DNA of 64,000 nt. It comes from Bacteroidota bacterium. GTDB taxonomy: Bacteria; Bacteroidota; Bacteroidia; Chitinophagales; Chitinophagaceae. The position numbers and the translations under genes are program-made. Position 1 is the stretch's first letter. Each line of letters begins with the position of its first letter. The notes under the pieces were generated by a model. It saw only the letters and a program-made list of their open reading frames with translations, did no database searches and was not told the origin of the DNA. The stretch spans positions 338,402 through 402,401 of the forward strand of contig JADJZY010000034.1 in assembly GCA_016715505.1 (NCBI GenBank). The letters run 5' to 3'. This document shows positions 10,291-22,321 of this stretch, one piece after another.

Positions 10291-10302
10291 ATCAATCACT
10301 CA

Positions 10303-11139
10303 TCAACGAACAAGGTATATACCATCCTCTCTGATTTCGATTTTTTTCATTTTGTATAAAATCCCAATGGAACTTTTAAACGTTTTTTTGCTCATATCCA
10401 ACATCTGCTGAATTTCGTCAGGACTGCTTTTGTCATTCAATTTCAGATAAGCTTTTTTGCTAGTTTCCAAAATATCCAAAATTTTCTGGGCGCCTTCTTC
10501 TAACCTTTGTACACCCAACGGCTCCATACTTAAATCAATGCCACCATCCTCTCTGATTTGTTTGATATAAACGGTCAGTCGTTCGCCCAATTTTAAAGTT
10601 CGCCTCAGGTCAGTATGATATACCAACCCTTTATATCGATGATCCAGTATGATATTCCAACCCAATGGGGTCGATTCAAATACAAGACCTTGCATGGCCT
10701 GATTGGGCTCCAGACTCCAGGTATCTTCATCTAAAAATTTATTGAGTTTTGCCGAGGCTACCAGTCGATCGGTTTGATCATCAATATAGAGAAATACGAT
10801 GTAACGGTTACCTTCCTTCATTTTTAGATTTTGTTCGCGGTACGGCACAAACAAATCTTTCTCCAATCCCCAATCTAAAAACGCCCCCTTGTCTGAAACG
10901 GCTTTAACCTTTAAAGATGCAAACTGATGCAATTGGAAATATGGGCGCAGTGTGGTGGCAATCCAACGATGCTCATAATCCTTGTATACAAATACTTCAA
11001 TCGTTTTACCTACTATAAATCCCGGTTTGATATACTTATTGGGTAACAATACGTCATTTCCTTCCCCGTCGCCCAGATATAAACCCACGCTGGTAGTACG
11101 TAAAATCTCGAGGTGATTATAACATCCTAATTTTAGCAT
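10303..11139 (-). CDS. CvfB-like S1 RNA-binding protein
   Basis: 278 residues arranged as the CvfB/YitL family: several S1-like barrels (LGDGEGNDVLLP, AFLDWGLEKDLFVPYREQ, GLVYHTDLRRTLKLGERLTVYI) and a C-terminal winged helix (SSPDEIQQMLDMSKKTFKSS). In staphylococci CvfB binds RNA and affects virulence gene expression; in Bacteroidota its role is not established. A TAACTTTA box lies 5 bp upstream of the start codon, again implying a very short leader. Family assignment is firm. Confidence 0.88.
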   Translation of the reverse strand: MLKLGCYNHLEILRTTSVGLYLGDGEGNDVLLPNKYIKPGFIVGKTIEVFVYKDYEHRWIATTLRPYFQLHQFASLKVKAVSDKGAFLDWGLEKDLFVPYREQNLKMKEGNRYIVFLYIDDQTDRLVASAKLNKFLDEDTWSLEPNQAMQGLVFESTPLGWNIILDHRYKGLVYHTDLRRTLKLGERLTVYIKQIREDGGIDLSMEPLGVQRLEEGAQKILDILETSKKAYLKLNDKSSPDEIQQMLDMSKKTFKSSIGILYKMKKIEIREDGIYLVR

Positions 11140-11460
11140 GCTGTAAAGTTATATCGAATATGTATATAGTCCAATCTTCGTTTTGGTGGATATGATTATT
11201 TTCAAGTGATACCTGCATTACGGTTGTAAAATATTAAACCCAAATTTTGGCGTGGTACAATTTGCCTCAGACGCTTCGGTCTGGGTTTACCCCCCTATCA
11301 TTTCAGGACTTTGTTTAACAAACTTCGTTTCGTCGACCTTATGAACTGTTTTGCAGCCTCTCGTCCAAAAGTGGATACAAAATCTGGGGTGGCGGATTAA
11401 TATGGATAAACCTAAGATTTTTAATTGATCATACTACATTAGGATTTCAACCTAAAATTC
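11140..11460. other. Intergenic stretch without a supported gene
   Basis: AT-rich sequence between the CvfB-like start and the hairpin at 11461. It contains a small CAGAC/GTCTG hairpin near 11267-11282 and the upstream region of the CvfB-like gene. No coding frame with protein-like composition was seen. Confidence 0.6.
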
Positions 11461-11489
11461 ATATCGGGTCACCTACGGTGACCCGATAT
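11461..11489 (-). terminator. Perfect 13-bp hairpin after the large T9SS gene
   Basis: ATATCGGGTCACC and GGTGACCCGATAT pair perfectly around a 3-nt loop. It starts 12 bp past the stop at 11501-11503. On the minus strand it is followed by GAATTTTAGG, a weak U stretch. It most likely ends transcription of the gene 11501-16664. Confidence 0.7.
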
Positions 11490-11500
11490 AAAAAATTCAA

Positions 11501-14500
11501 TTAAGAACTAATGAGATTATGACGAATAGCCAACCTTTCTGAATACTTCATACCCGCATATCTGCTAAGGGTATAGATATAATTTGCCATTTGCAAATAT
11601 TTCTAGTATCCCAAAATGCTGTTTAAGATCGGAATCGAAATTCATTGATAAATAGGTTTCCTGTCATATCAGATATTTGAATGAACGAAAGAACTATTTG
11701 GGGTTATCTACAACTGGAAAACAACGTATTCAGCTGCGGGGATTTGGGAAAACAGTGATTCCATATTCAGAACTTTGGCTAAAGAATGGATCGCTGGCGA
11801 TTGAGTACCTTCAAATGCAGGCTCTTCTGCATAACAAATATTATAGAAAAAACAAAGAGGACCTCTAGCCAAACTACGAGCCAAATTAGGTTCTGGGTGA
11901 TCTCCTATCGCTTTTAAAGTTTCTATTTCAGTTGGTGTTAAAACAATTTTTTGTTGTTCAACTGAGATTTTCTTGGATTGATATAAGTCTCGTATAAATT
12001 ATGTCTCCAGGTGGGTTCCTTCCAAAAGGATATTGACCGGAATATCGTTCAAAATCATCTCAGCTTGAACATAGTCAGATTTTGATAATAATATTCTACG
12101 AGCTTATAAGCATTTGTTTGCGAAGGCAGTTTCTGCATCCAATATAGAATTTGAGCCTCATTATAGAAAATGTTACCTGTGCGTAATATAAACAATATTT
12201 GATTTTTAATTCTACTCAAAACCGACTTATTCATGCTTATTGCATTTTCCAAGGTTGTACGCGGTGTAATGCCCTGCCATGAATTGCGAATAATATTTGT
12301 TAAATAAGCGGGAACAGGAGTCGGTATATCATTTTCTAAAAACGTTATAAAGCGCTCACTTCTGGAGGCATCCGGATTAGCTGCAATAATTTCTATTAGT
12401 ATAGAATGAGGCAATATCCCTTCTTTGCGGGATTGACCAATCTTGTTTCTGAAACATAAGGAGAACGATTCAACATTTCTTGACGTAAAATCATCACTTC
12501 GCTACTTGTGCTTTGTTCAATCATCTCTAAAGTACTTGGGGTATTCCCATTATCAATTAATAAATCAACGCAGTTTCCAATGTCTGCAGTTGGTTTCTTT
12601 ATTATTATACTTGTTTTGCCAAACTATCAAACTCTCCTTGTGTTAGATTGCCTTGTTTTGCTGCTTGGGGCAAAGCATCTTGACAAACCAATTCAGTAAC
12701 AAATTCAGTCCCTTGAACATTTACCACCCAGCTTGTGGAACCGGGCACGAAAGGATCGTTTATTGCTCCGGGTACCAAAACAATAATGGTCAACCGGTTC
12801 CTTCAGAACCAGGCCAATGCCGCCAATCAACCACACCGGAAGTTTTGCAAACATATTCGCGGCTGATGGAGGCGTAGTGCCAACGGAAATGTGGTGCTAC
12901 ACTTTGTACTTTGAACATACCATAAATATTAAAATCGTAATTCTTGTTGCTGACATTAATATTTTCAAGATAATTTAACCCTTTGTTGCCACCTGGTACT
13001 GTACCACAAGCACCTTTGGCATAATTACCAATTTCAAGTAAAGCGTAAGTGTTCATTTCGATTTCTTCATCATTTCCTCCCGTATTTTCTGCAATGGTTC
13101 CTGTACGATAGGGGGTACCTATTCCGCCAAAGCCCGGATAAGGATTTGCAATACCCTCATGCCGATTTTCACAGTAAATAAAATTGGAAGAGGCCGAAAG
13201 TTTGGCTCCATGTGTAAGAAAACTAAAATTATTCGTAAGAGGTACATCCTGAAGCTTGCCTATCGTAAATCTGTTATTTTTGATGATAAATGATTCAACA
13301 CTGTTATAGTTGATACCAAATTGATTCTCGATAAAATTAGAAAGAGTAATAGTTGGGGGCATAGGTATATTTTGAATTCCCAAACCAAAAAGAGATGATT
13401 CTACACCCATGAAAAAACCTTTAAACTGACAATCAATTACATCATAAGATGCATCTAGCGTCAATAAAGCCTTTTGGTGATTATTTGTTAAATCAGCAAG
13501 GTTCTCAAATTCGCATCTTTGAATCCTAAGACCCTGACACCCCACATAGAAATGTTCGCGTAAAAAGTTTGACGTGTGGCACTATTTATTTCAAAATGAC
13601 AACCATTGAAATAACTTAAATCCGGTGCCGGATTCCCAATGGCATCAATATTATAATATTGAATAAATGCGGAACTCCGGTGGTTATTAATGAATTGAGT
13701 GATATTTGCCTGAATGATACCTCCTGCGTTATTATTGCTGCTTCCACCAAAATTCGAAAAGGCTTCTTCCGCGTGTTCATGACCGCTTCATTCAGGAAAG
13801 CGATTCCAGATTGATATCGAGGTCCATTCACACCTAAATGTCTTGCCGAAATTTTGCATCGCTTTCAGCTACAATCCCATACCAGTTTCTGCATGAGTTG
13901 GTAATTTTTGCACCATTTACATGGCTTCTCCTTTTCAATATATATTGCTCCCATAAAAGGCATATTGATATTGGTGTTAGAATTAAATCCAGTGCGCACA
14001 CCATTTATAGTTAAGGTATTTCCTGATTTAATACGGATACTGCCTTCTAAATATTGATTCGTATTAACTAATGGGTTAGTACTTCCCCACGTTTGGTCTG
14101 AATTAATTTCAGTAGTTACACCCATGATGGAATTGGACATATATAAATCAGTTTCCCAAATTCCTCTGCCATATGTAGCAGCAACAAGTTTGCCTCTACA
14201 ATAGTCTATTTCTAAATCATTGGTAAGCATATTAGGAATAACTCCACCACCAAGTGCATCATTAAACTTCACCCAACATCCATTTACCGGTGTATTGGGC
14301 AATGTCTTGTCCCAGCGATACACCCCATCATCTGTAGCTGCATATAGAATATCATCTGAGCCTTTTTGATAAACGATACTTGCTACAGCCATTTCAGATA
14401 AACCCCTACTCATATCTGTCCAAGTTACCGTATTGGTACCATTATTAAATTGACCTTCAAGTACCCGATCCACACCCGGATTCATATAATTTAAATGACC

Positions 14501-16664
14501 CAAACTTAGATAAAACAAATCCTCATTCTTGTCATTCACGGCAACATCCGTTAATACAAAATTTCCCGGATAAACTTGAGGAGGTGTATGCTTTTTCCAA
14601 CTTGGGTTATCATCTCTTACATAAAAACGTTCTTGATGTATTGTTGGAGGGTTATCTGTTTCATCTCCAAATCGGCGCCGTATGCCATAATATTGCCTTT
14701 TGGTGCCGGCGATACTAAAGGTTTTGCAATTGTTCATTTTTGCTAATTGATTTGCCAAATCCCCCGTTGAAGTTTGAATAATCCAGGATCGTAAGCATCG
14801 GGTTGAGATTCAAACATATTTTATTGCCTGAATACATTTTATCCCCTCTGAATTGCCGGGGTATAGGAAAGGTCTGGGATTATCGATTGGTGTGACAAAA
14901 TTTGGCATATTACTGGTAAATGAAGATGTGTTCGTAACATTGCTATTGTTATGATCACTCTTATACCAACCGCCATCATCATGTGACAATAATGTTTGAT
15001 TATTATAATCAGTTCGTTTGTCGTAGATTGCATCATAGGCATCTGCTGCTTGAATCAGGTCCCACGTACCTGAACTATTGGTTGCTAAAACACCGGTATG
15101 AAAAGTACCTGCCGCTTTTTTTTCACCACCTGTACTTACTCCTGCATCATACACCTCTGCTGCAATTAAGTCGCCATTCATGCCATTAAATGTGTTGCCT
15201 ACAGATTTGGTAATACCTCCATCGGTAGCCCAAACAATCACATCATCAGCACCGCGATTGAGTGGATTAAGGGATGACGATACAAAGTGGAAATCTCGAA
15301 TATCGGGATGCATATCTGCGGTAATCGCATAATTAGTTAAATCTGTTACTGTCCAAACCCCATTAGGCTGTTTAACTACTCGTTGCGGCACGGTATTAGC
15401 CACATATATCACATTAGGATCTGAAGGAGAAAATAAAAATTTCATCATTTGATCATTTTGGTTAAACGCAGAAAAAGAATTGCATATTTGCGAGTAGGCC
15501 CCTGTGATCAAATCATATTCGATCAAAACAAAATACGAATATTGGAAAGAAGTATAAATACCGGGATCCGAGGAGGCCATGATATAGAGTTTACCTGCGT
15601 GGTAACTTGTTTCAAAGGTTAATGCGGGTACAAAAAATAAGGGGAATCCAAAGTTTAAATTCCCCATTATTTGGGAAGTGGTAATGATATTGGTGATAAT
15701 ATTCCCAAAATCATCATATTCAATTTCAAGCACAAATGCTGGATTCGTAGCAGGCCTAAGAATTATAAGTTCCCACATATAACTTACCCGCATCGGTATT
15801 AAGGTCAAAGTTCGCAATGCTTTCATCCAGTCGTTTGAAGGCAAGGCGTTACTTTTCCCAAGCCCCTCCTTCAATCTTTTTGTATAAATCATTTTGGTAT
15901 GTGGCAAAAACAATCGTCTTGAAGTATTGTTTCAAAATTTTTAAAAGGGCAAATTCTATTTCCTTAAATGCCGTAAAGGCATCAACGTCCCCATTTAATT
16001 CCAATGTCCAGGTATCTCCTCGATCGACGCTATGCCAAACCCCCTGTCCGTATCGCCAGGCATTTACATAATCGCGATGTCCGCCAATACCTTCCAAATA
16101 AGTGGCCAAATACATTTCATCGTTATCGAAAGGGTTAACTGCAATTTTACTCGCACCAATGGTTCCGGAAGACAAAAAAACATCACTCACACAATTCCAA
16201 TGTTGTCCACCATCACGGGTTTTCCATAGTCCACTATTTTCGAAACATGCAATGATGTGGTCAACGTCATCAGGATCAACCCAAACATCCAAAGCCACTC
16301 CCTGAATCATCAGCTCTGATTTTGGGCCAATATTTTCAAATTACCATTAAAAGTTCCCGCACCAATTTATTATTACGATCCTGTATTAAATAATCCTTTG
16401 GTGGCCATTGCATATTTTTCGTTTTGGATCACTCACCCCATAGGGTATCCGTTCCTTAAAACTCATAATCTTTTTGAAGTTGATTATCCTGTTCGATTTC
16501 TTGGAAGGATAAAAGATTTAAGTTTGATATAAAAACCGAATGTATGCTTGTCCTGGATCTGTGGCATTGGGAATAGAATCGGGGTTAAAAGCAAAATGCA
16601 TAAATTGAGCATTGCCAAACTGCATAGCGCATAAAAGCGCTGCTGTTAAAAGAATTGTTTTCAT
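11501..16664 (-). pseudogene. Very large T9SS cargo protein (BNR repeats, beta-helix, sorting domain), heavily frameshifted
   Basis: Fragments in changing frames join into one protein of about 1700 residues. The start at 16664 gives a clean signal peptide (MKTILLTAALLCAMQFGNAQ). BNR/Asp-box repeats follow (KTRDGGQHWNC, SVDRGDTWTLEL; 15849-16310), then more of the beta-propeller (13865-15913; WATDGGI, AATYGRGIWETDL). A right-handed beta-helix-like region lies at 12790-13545 (GLRIQRCEFENL, SFIIKNNRFTIG). A helical segment follows at 12055-12414, and a terminal sorting-like strand pattern (YTLSRYAGMKYSERLAIRH) ends at 11501. At least six shifts are needed, both insertions and deletions. True decay or an unpolished assembly cannot be separated here; the neighbouring indel density favours the latter. 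Confidence 0.7.
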
Positions 16665-16778
16665 AATAATTGTTTTGATTTAAAAGAATTACATATTATT
16701 TCTTTTGTTAGATATACTTTTTGTCCAATAATGGAGTTTGGTTCAAGGCTTGATTTCGTTTGGACATTGCCGGTATTC

Positions 16779-18382
16779 CTAAGTTTTATTACTTTTTGAA
16801 GACTTTTTGTGGGCCTTTCATCATTTCCGTAATACATGCCGGGGGCCATGCTTCGGTATTGATGCGGTTTATTTGCCTTTTATGGTCCCCTTGCAAATAC
16901 TATTTCCATTGACCTCAAACTTGAATCTTCGTTGAACCCATTGCCATTTGTCTGCCAATTCAATCATTTCATTTTTGGCCGGATTGGGGATAAATTTTTG
17001 CACCAATATGGTCTTTATCGGTTTTGTACTTGTAAGGTGACTCATCCAAAGTCATCATCATAAGAATATATTGCCTTGCCGCTTTTAAATTATTGTTAGA
17101 GTCGGTACTATTTACGATGCAGCCAATTTTATGGTCATTGACAAAAAGACTCCAAGGATAATCCTGTCCTTTCCCAAATTCCGTGGGAAGCGACCAAATT
17201 ACAATTGCTTTGTCAACCTTACAATCGTGTGTGGGAGCCCCACAGAAATATTTTTTGTTCTACATCTCCACCTCTTCTTGTCTCCCCTATGATATACTTA
17301 TGATTCTTAAAAAAATGGCGCATCCCCAATGTTACAATCATCCAAAGTCCACCAAGTTAATTGGCCCAAAGGCTGCCATAGTGGATATCCTTCCCGCTCG
17401 AATCTATTTTATATACGTACCATATTATCCCTCCTATTTTGAGGTAGATAATTCATCGAAGTCATATATACCAGTTCATTCTCGGCCGTGTCAACAAACC
17501 CACATAAATAAACAAGCTGATTTGCGGTATCGCATTGTAGTTTAATCTGATTATCCCATCGGGAGGTACCAAAACGCTTTTTTACCAAATCAACTCCGTT
17601 ACTATCTACGATATGAATCATATTGTCGATTTCACCTAAGCTGCGAACCCAACATTTCCGGATTTGCCAGACAATGTTAAATAACTCCCCCATAGCCAAC
17701 TTATTCGGGTTTTAGCCCATTTTTAACCGGGCCTATATTCTCTTCATCTTTCCTCTCAATACCCGTATCCATTGTTTATTAAATGCTCGGTATCATATTT
17801 ATAAAACCAAACATACTGCATTTAAAAACCAAAAACTCGGATGTGTAAAATCATAACCTCTCCTTATTAGTCATTTCCTGCCTTATAAATCCATGCCATC
17901 CGGGCCCAATGTCTAAATCTGTCATACTTTCCATTCCCCCCCAAGGTCTTACCCTTGATAATCTGGCCTGTTCGTTAACTTCTACCATCCATATTTCCTG
18001 CGCCTATAGGTATGCCCGCCAAACATCCCCATCATTGCTACTGGTCTACCGGCCAGGGTAAAATTGCCATTCAGCAATTCCCGAATAAGTTGCAACTCAT
18101 TCATTGTCTGTACCCCCAAAATACTTGGTCCACAGTATCCATCTGCTGATTAAACTTAATAAAGTGGCATCTATAGCCCCCTACCTGCCCTACACTTGAC
18201 CTACACCACATCTCATTGCTTTTGGTAGTAATGGCCGTCGATATAACCGTCCACTTGTCGTTAGAGTATCTTTTTGGATGGCAGAATTTTTTGAAATAAA
18301 AACTATGCTTTAAATCGGGTTGGGCAAAGGCCCCAGTGCAGCCTACAAAAAACAAAAAAAGCAAATAACAAAATGGTTTCAT
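16779..18382 (-). pseudogene. Tandem T9SS cargo paralogue, copy 3 (many indels)
   Basis: Third copy of the tandem gene family. The start at 18382 gives MKPFCYLLFLFFVGC, a signal peptide almost identical to copy 1. The C terminus ends KVIKL at about 16779 if one T is restored in the stop region. Much of the copy matches 20127-21752 at nucleotide level, for example around 17050-17170 versus 20410-20540, but with frequent one-base losses and some substitutions. No intact frame survives. Read literally it is a pseudogene; the indel pattern also fits uncorrected sequencing in a repeat. Confidence 0.65.
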
Positions 18383-18457
18383 AATCAATGTTTGTATAAA
18401 ATTAAGATTAAAAATTTGCCCTTGGGCGGTAAAATTCCAGTGGCCTACAATCATCCA

Positions 18458-20051
18458 TTAAAGTTTTATTACTTTTTGAATTACTTTTTGAGGGCCTTGA
18501 ACAATTTCCACATAATACAGACCGGGGGGCCAGTTTGCGGTAGCTATGTGGCAGCTAAGATGTTTAGTACGTGAGGTATAGATCTTGGTTCCGCTGGCCT
18601 GATAAATTGTGATGGTTATTTGTTCAGACCTCCATGGCTCTTCCAATTCAATATACAATTCCTCGCTGGCAGGATTTGGATAAAGCTTTACCGAAAAGGC
18701 TTCCTTTACTGTTTGGCAAGAAAAACCAAAGGGTGTTTCTTCCAGCGTCATCATGATATAGACATAATTGTTGTTGGCGCATTTCAAATTATTATTGGTA
18801 TCCACACTCTCCACTATACATCCTATTTTATTGTCATTGACAAATAGACTAAAAGGATATTGCTACCTCGCCCGTTCACAGTATAGGAGGCTACCAAATT
18901 ACAATTGCTGTCTATCTTGCCAATCCAGACATTGTCGAGTCCCGGTGAAATATTTTGTTCCACATCCCCGCCACTCCCATTGATCTCACCTATGATATAC
19001 ATATGATTTCTAAAAAATAAGGCATCCCATAATACACAAACACCTTCAGGCCACCCTTGGTTAATTGGCCCATAGGCTTTGCCATAGTGGATATGTCCGC
19101 TTGAGTCAATTTTTGTAGGTAAACATATTGTCCATGTGGTTTTGGGGTAAATAATTCTAGAGGTCTATAGGTCAATTCGTTTTCCGCCGTATCAACATAA
19201 CCGCTGATATGAAAATACCTGATTGGCCGCATCACATTGAAGTTTAACCGGTTGCATCCCAACGCGAAGTGCCGTAACGTTTCTTTACGATATCTATTCC
19301 ATTACTATCAGAATTGAAACATATTATCCATTTCACCCAAAGCTTGTGAACCCAACATGTCGGTATTGGTGGAAACAGTATAATAACTCACGGCCAATTT
19401 ATTGGCGCTTACCTCGAGCAAAATTTTCTTCATCATCTCCGCTCAGTACCTGATCCTGCTTATTAAATGCGGTGTCATATTTAGCAAACCAAACATCTGC
19501 ATTTAAAAACCAAAACTCAGTGTAAAATCATAATCCGCCGCATTCGTCATTCCTGCCATATAAATCATGCCATCCGGGCCTATATCTAAATCCTGTATCA
19601 TACTCCCATTGCCTCCCCCAAGGTCTTACCTTGATAATCTGACCTTGGGTTGTAACTACCATCCATATTTCGCGCACTATGGGTATGTCCCCACCAAACA
19701 TCTCCATCATTACACTTTAGGGTTCCCGCAACGGCAATTGCCATTGGGTAATTCTCGGATAAATTCCAAATCATCAAAATCTGTCCCTCCAAAATAGGTG
19801 TCCAAGCGTATCCAGCTGTTGATTAAACTTGATAAAAAATAGCATCGCGTGCAGTGCCAACCATAAACAGACCCAAGACCGTACATCCATTGTTTTGGGT
19901 TGTAATGCGCTCGCCGATAAAATCTTCCACTTCCAGTAAGAGTGTCTTTTGGATGGCGAATTTTTTTGAAAAAAAACTATGCTTTAAATCGGGTTGGGCA
20001 TAGGCCTTAATGCAGACTACAAAAAAAAAGCAAATAACAAAATGGTTTCAT
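18458..20051 (-). pseudogene. Tandem T9SS cargo paralogue, copy 2 (diverged, many indels)
   Basis: Middle copy, with its start at 20051 (MKPFCYLLFF signal peptide). The N-terminal and C-terminal thirds differ from copy 1 at protein level. The sorting domain here reads FSVKLYPNPASEELYIEL and ends NWPPGLYYVEIVQGPQKVIQKVIKL-like (final KVIKL), against AKIYPNPAKNEIQIEL in copy 1. The middle is closer to copy 1. This is a real paralogue rather than an assembly echo. Several frameshifts interrupt it. The 75 bp before it is nearly identical to the gap between copies 2 and 3. Confidence 0.65.
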
Positions 20052-20126
20052 AATCAATGTTTGTATAAAATTAAGATTAAAAATTTGCCCTTTGGCGGTA
20101 AAATTCCAGTGGCCTACAATCATCCA

Positions 20127-21752
20127 CTAAAGTTTTATTACTTTTTGAATGACTTTTTGTGAGCCTTTCATCATTTCCACGTAATACATGCCAGGGGGCC
20201 ATGCTTCGGTATTGATGCGGTAATTATTGCCTTTTATGGTACCCTTGTAAATACTATTCCCATTGACCTCATAAACTTGAATCTTCGTTGAACCCAATGC
20301 CCATTTGTCTGCCAATTCAATCTGTATTTCATTTTTGGCCGGATTGGGATAAATTTTTGCACCAATTTGATCTTTATCGGTTTGTGTAACTTGTAAAGGT
20401 GACTCATCCAAAGTCATCATCATAAGAATATAATTGTCCTTGCCGCATTTTAAATTATTGTTGGAGTCGGTACTATTTACGATGCAGCCAATTTTATGGT
20501 CATTGACAAAAAGACTCCAAGGATAATCCTGTCCTTTGCCATTTACCGTATAGGAAGCGACCAAATTACAATTGCTGTCAACCTTACCAATCCAGGTATT
20601 GGAAACCCCCGGCGAAATATTTTGTTCTACATCTCCACCACTACTTCTTGTCTCCCCTATGATATACATATGATTCTTAAAAAATAGCGCATCCCACAAT
20701 GTACAATCATCCTGAGTCCAACCTAAGTTAATTGGACCATAGGCTTTGCCATAGTGGATATGTCCGCTCGAGTCAATTTTGTAAGTAAACATATTGTCCA
20801 TGCGGTTTTGGGGTAAATAATTCATAGATGTCATATAAGCCAGTTCGTTTTCTGTCGTATCAACATAACCGCTGATATAAAATACCTGATTGGCCGTATC
20901 GCATTGAAGTTTAACCGGTGTATCCCATCGCGAAGTGCCGTAACGTTTCTTTACGATATCTATTCCATTACTATCCAGAATGTGAAACATATTGTCCATT
21001 TGACTTAAAGCCTGTGACCCAACATGTCGGCATTGGTGAAGCAGTATAATAACTCATAGCCAACTTATTCGGGTTTAGCCATTTTAACTGGGCTATATTC
21101 TCTTCATCGTTTCCGCTCAATACCCGTATCCATTGTTTATTAAATGCGGTATCATATTTAGCAAACCAAACATCTGCATTTAAAAACCAAAACTCGGATG
21201 TGTAAAATCATAATCCGCCGCATTCGTCATTCCTGCCATATAGATCATCCCATCCGGGCCTATATCTAAATCCTGTATCATACTGCCATTGCCACCCCCA
21301 AATGTCTTCCCCTTTATGATTTGTCCCTGCGTCGTAACTTCTACCATCCATATTTCCTGCGCACTATAGGTATGTCCATACCAAACATCCCCATCATTGC
21401 TACTGGTCGTACCGGCCAGGAGTAAATTGCCATTCGGCAATTCCCGAATAAATTGTAACTCATCATTGTCTGTACCCCCAAAATACTTGGTCCACACAGT
21501 ATCCATCTGCTGATTAAACTTAATAAAAATGGCATCTATAGCCCTACCTGCCCTAGACACTTGACCTACACCAAACATCTCATTGCTTTTGGTAGTAATG
21601 GCACGTCGATATAACCGTCCACTTGTCGTTAGAGTATCTTTTGGATGGCAGAATTTTTTTGAAATAAAAAAACTATGCTTTAAATCGGGTTGGGCAAAGG
21701 CCCCAGTGCAGACTACAAAAAACAAAAAAAGCAAATAACAAAATGGTTTCAT
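20127..21752 (-). CDS. T9SS type A sorting-domain protein, tandem copy 1 (frameshifted near 21180)
   Basis: Best preserved copy, about 540 residues across two frames (21180-21752 and 20127-20999). The start at 21752 gives the signal peptide MKPFCYLLFLFFVVCTGAFAQ. The body has repeated strands with Gly/Asp turns (WTKYFGGTDNDELQFI, NGNLLLAGTTSSNDGDVW, GPDGMIYMAGMTN), similar to secreted beta-propeller-like repeat proteins. The last 75 residues are a type A sorting domain (AKIYPNPAKNEIQIEL, WPPGMYYVEMMKG, QKVIQKVIKL), directing export through the T9SS and attachment to the surface. Function unknown. It is the upstream-most gene of the array. Confidence 0.75.
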
Positions 21753-21772
21753 AATCAATGTTTGTATAAAAT

Positions 21773-22321
21773 TAAACCTAGAAATTCATATTTTCCAAAA
21801 ATTTAACAAAATATATTTTGCAAGTACGAAAGAAAGCCAGTGTAAAATGGTCACTAACCACATTGGTTTTCAGAAATAAAAATCTTGCAAACCCATGCCA
21901 ATATTGATGCCATATATTACCAACGGCACTATCTATCTAGGGTCTGCTGGTTAACGTGAAACTAGTTGATTTCATTACATGGAGTAGCAAATTATACTCA
22001 TTTAGATGCACAATAATTATTCAAATCCCTCCAATATGCTTGCATTTTATTTTATCATTTTCACTTCTCACCGGCATCTTCAACTTCTGCGTCAACGTCC
22101 AATGGATGCCCGTACGTAAGGGGCTATCCCTTGTACGCTTCCTTGAATTTGAAGCGCCCGTGAGACAATCAGCAGCCCCTAGCTAAATGGAATGCATTTT
22201 TTTTTGCCCAGATCGAAGCCAGATGCCGAGCACGGGAGAATTGTGGGAGGGCCGGAAAAAGCCATGTAGCAAATCTCCTTCTTATGCCAAAAAGTTCTTT
22301 CAAATAAAATGGATGCTCAAT
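21773..22321. other. Intergenic stretch with a GC-richer patch
   Basis: 549 bp separate the array from the giant hydrolase gene. No convincing gene is present. From about 22080 to 22265 the sequence becomes GC-richer and contains a partial inverted repeat (GTACGTAAGGG near 22111, CCCTTGTACG near 22127). It may be remnant mobile or repetitive DNA, but nothing in it identifies a family. Confidence 0.5.

Larger units (their letters stand above)
16779..21772. repeat. Tandem direct repeat of three ~1.67-kb gene units
   Basis: Signal-peptide start regions recur at 18382, 20051 and 21752, a spacing of 1669 and 1701 bp. The short intergenic segment between units (18383-18457 and 20052-20126) is nearly base-for-base the same. 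The similarity stops about 20 bp upstream of copy 1, which marks the array boundary. Copies 1 and 3 resemble each other more than copy 2 at both ends. Confidence 0.85.

Noticed and set aside
11677..11868. A 63-residue plus-strand frame
   Set aside because: It lies antisense within the broken T9SS gene, whose C-terminal coding signal on the minus strand is clearer.
16779..21772. CRISPR array or transposon
   Set aside because: The repeats are full genes with signal peptides and sorting domains; no spacers, terminal repeats or transposase were seen.
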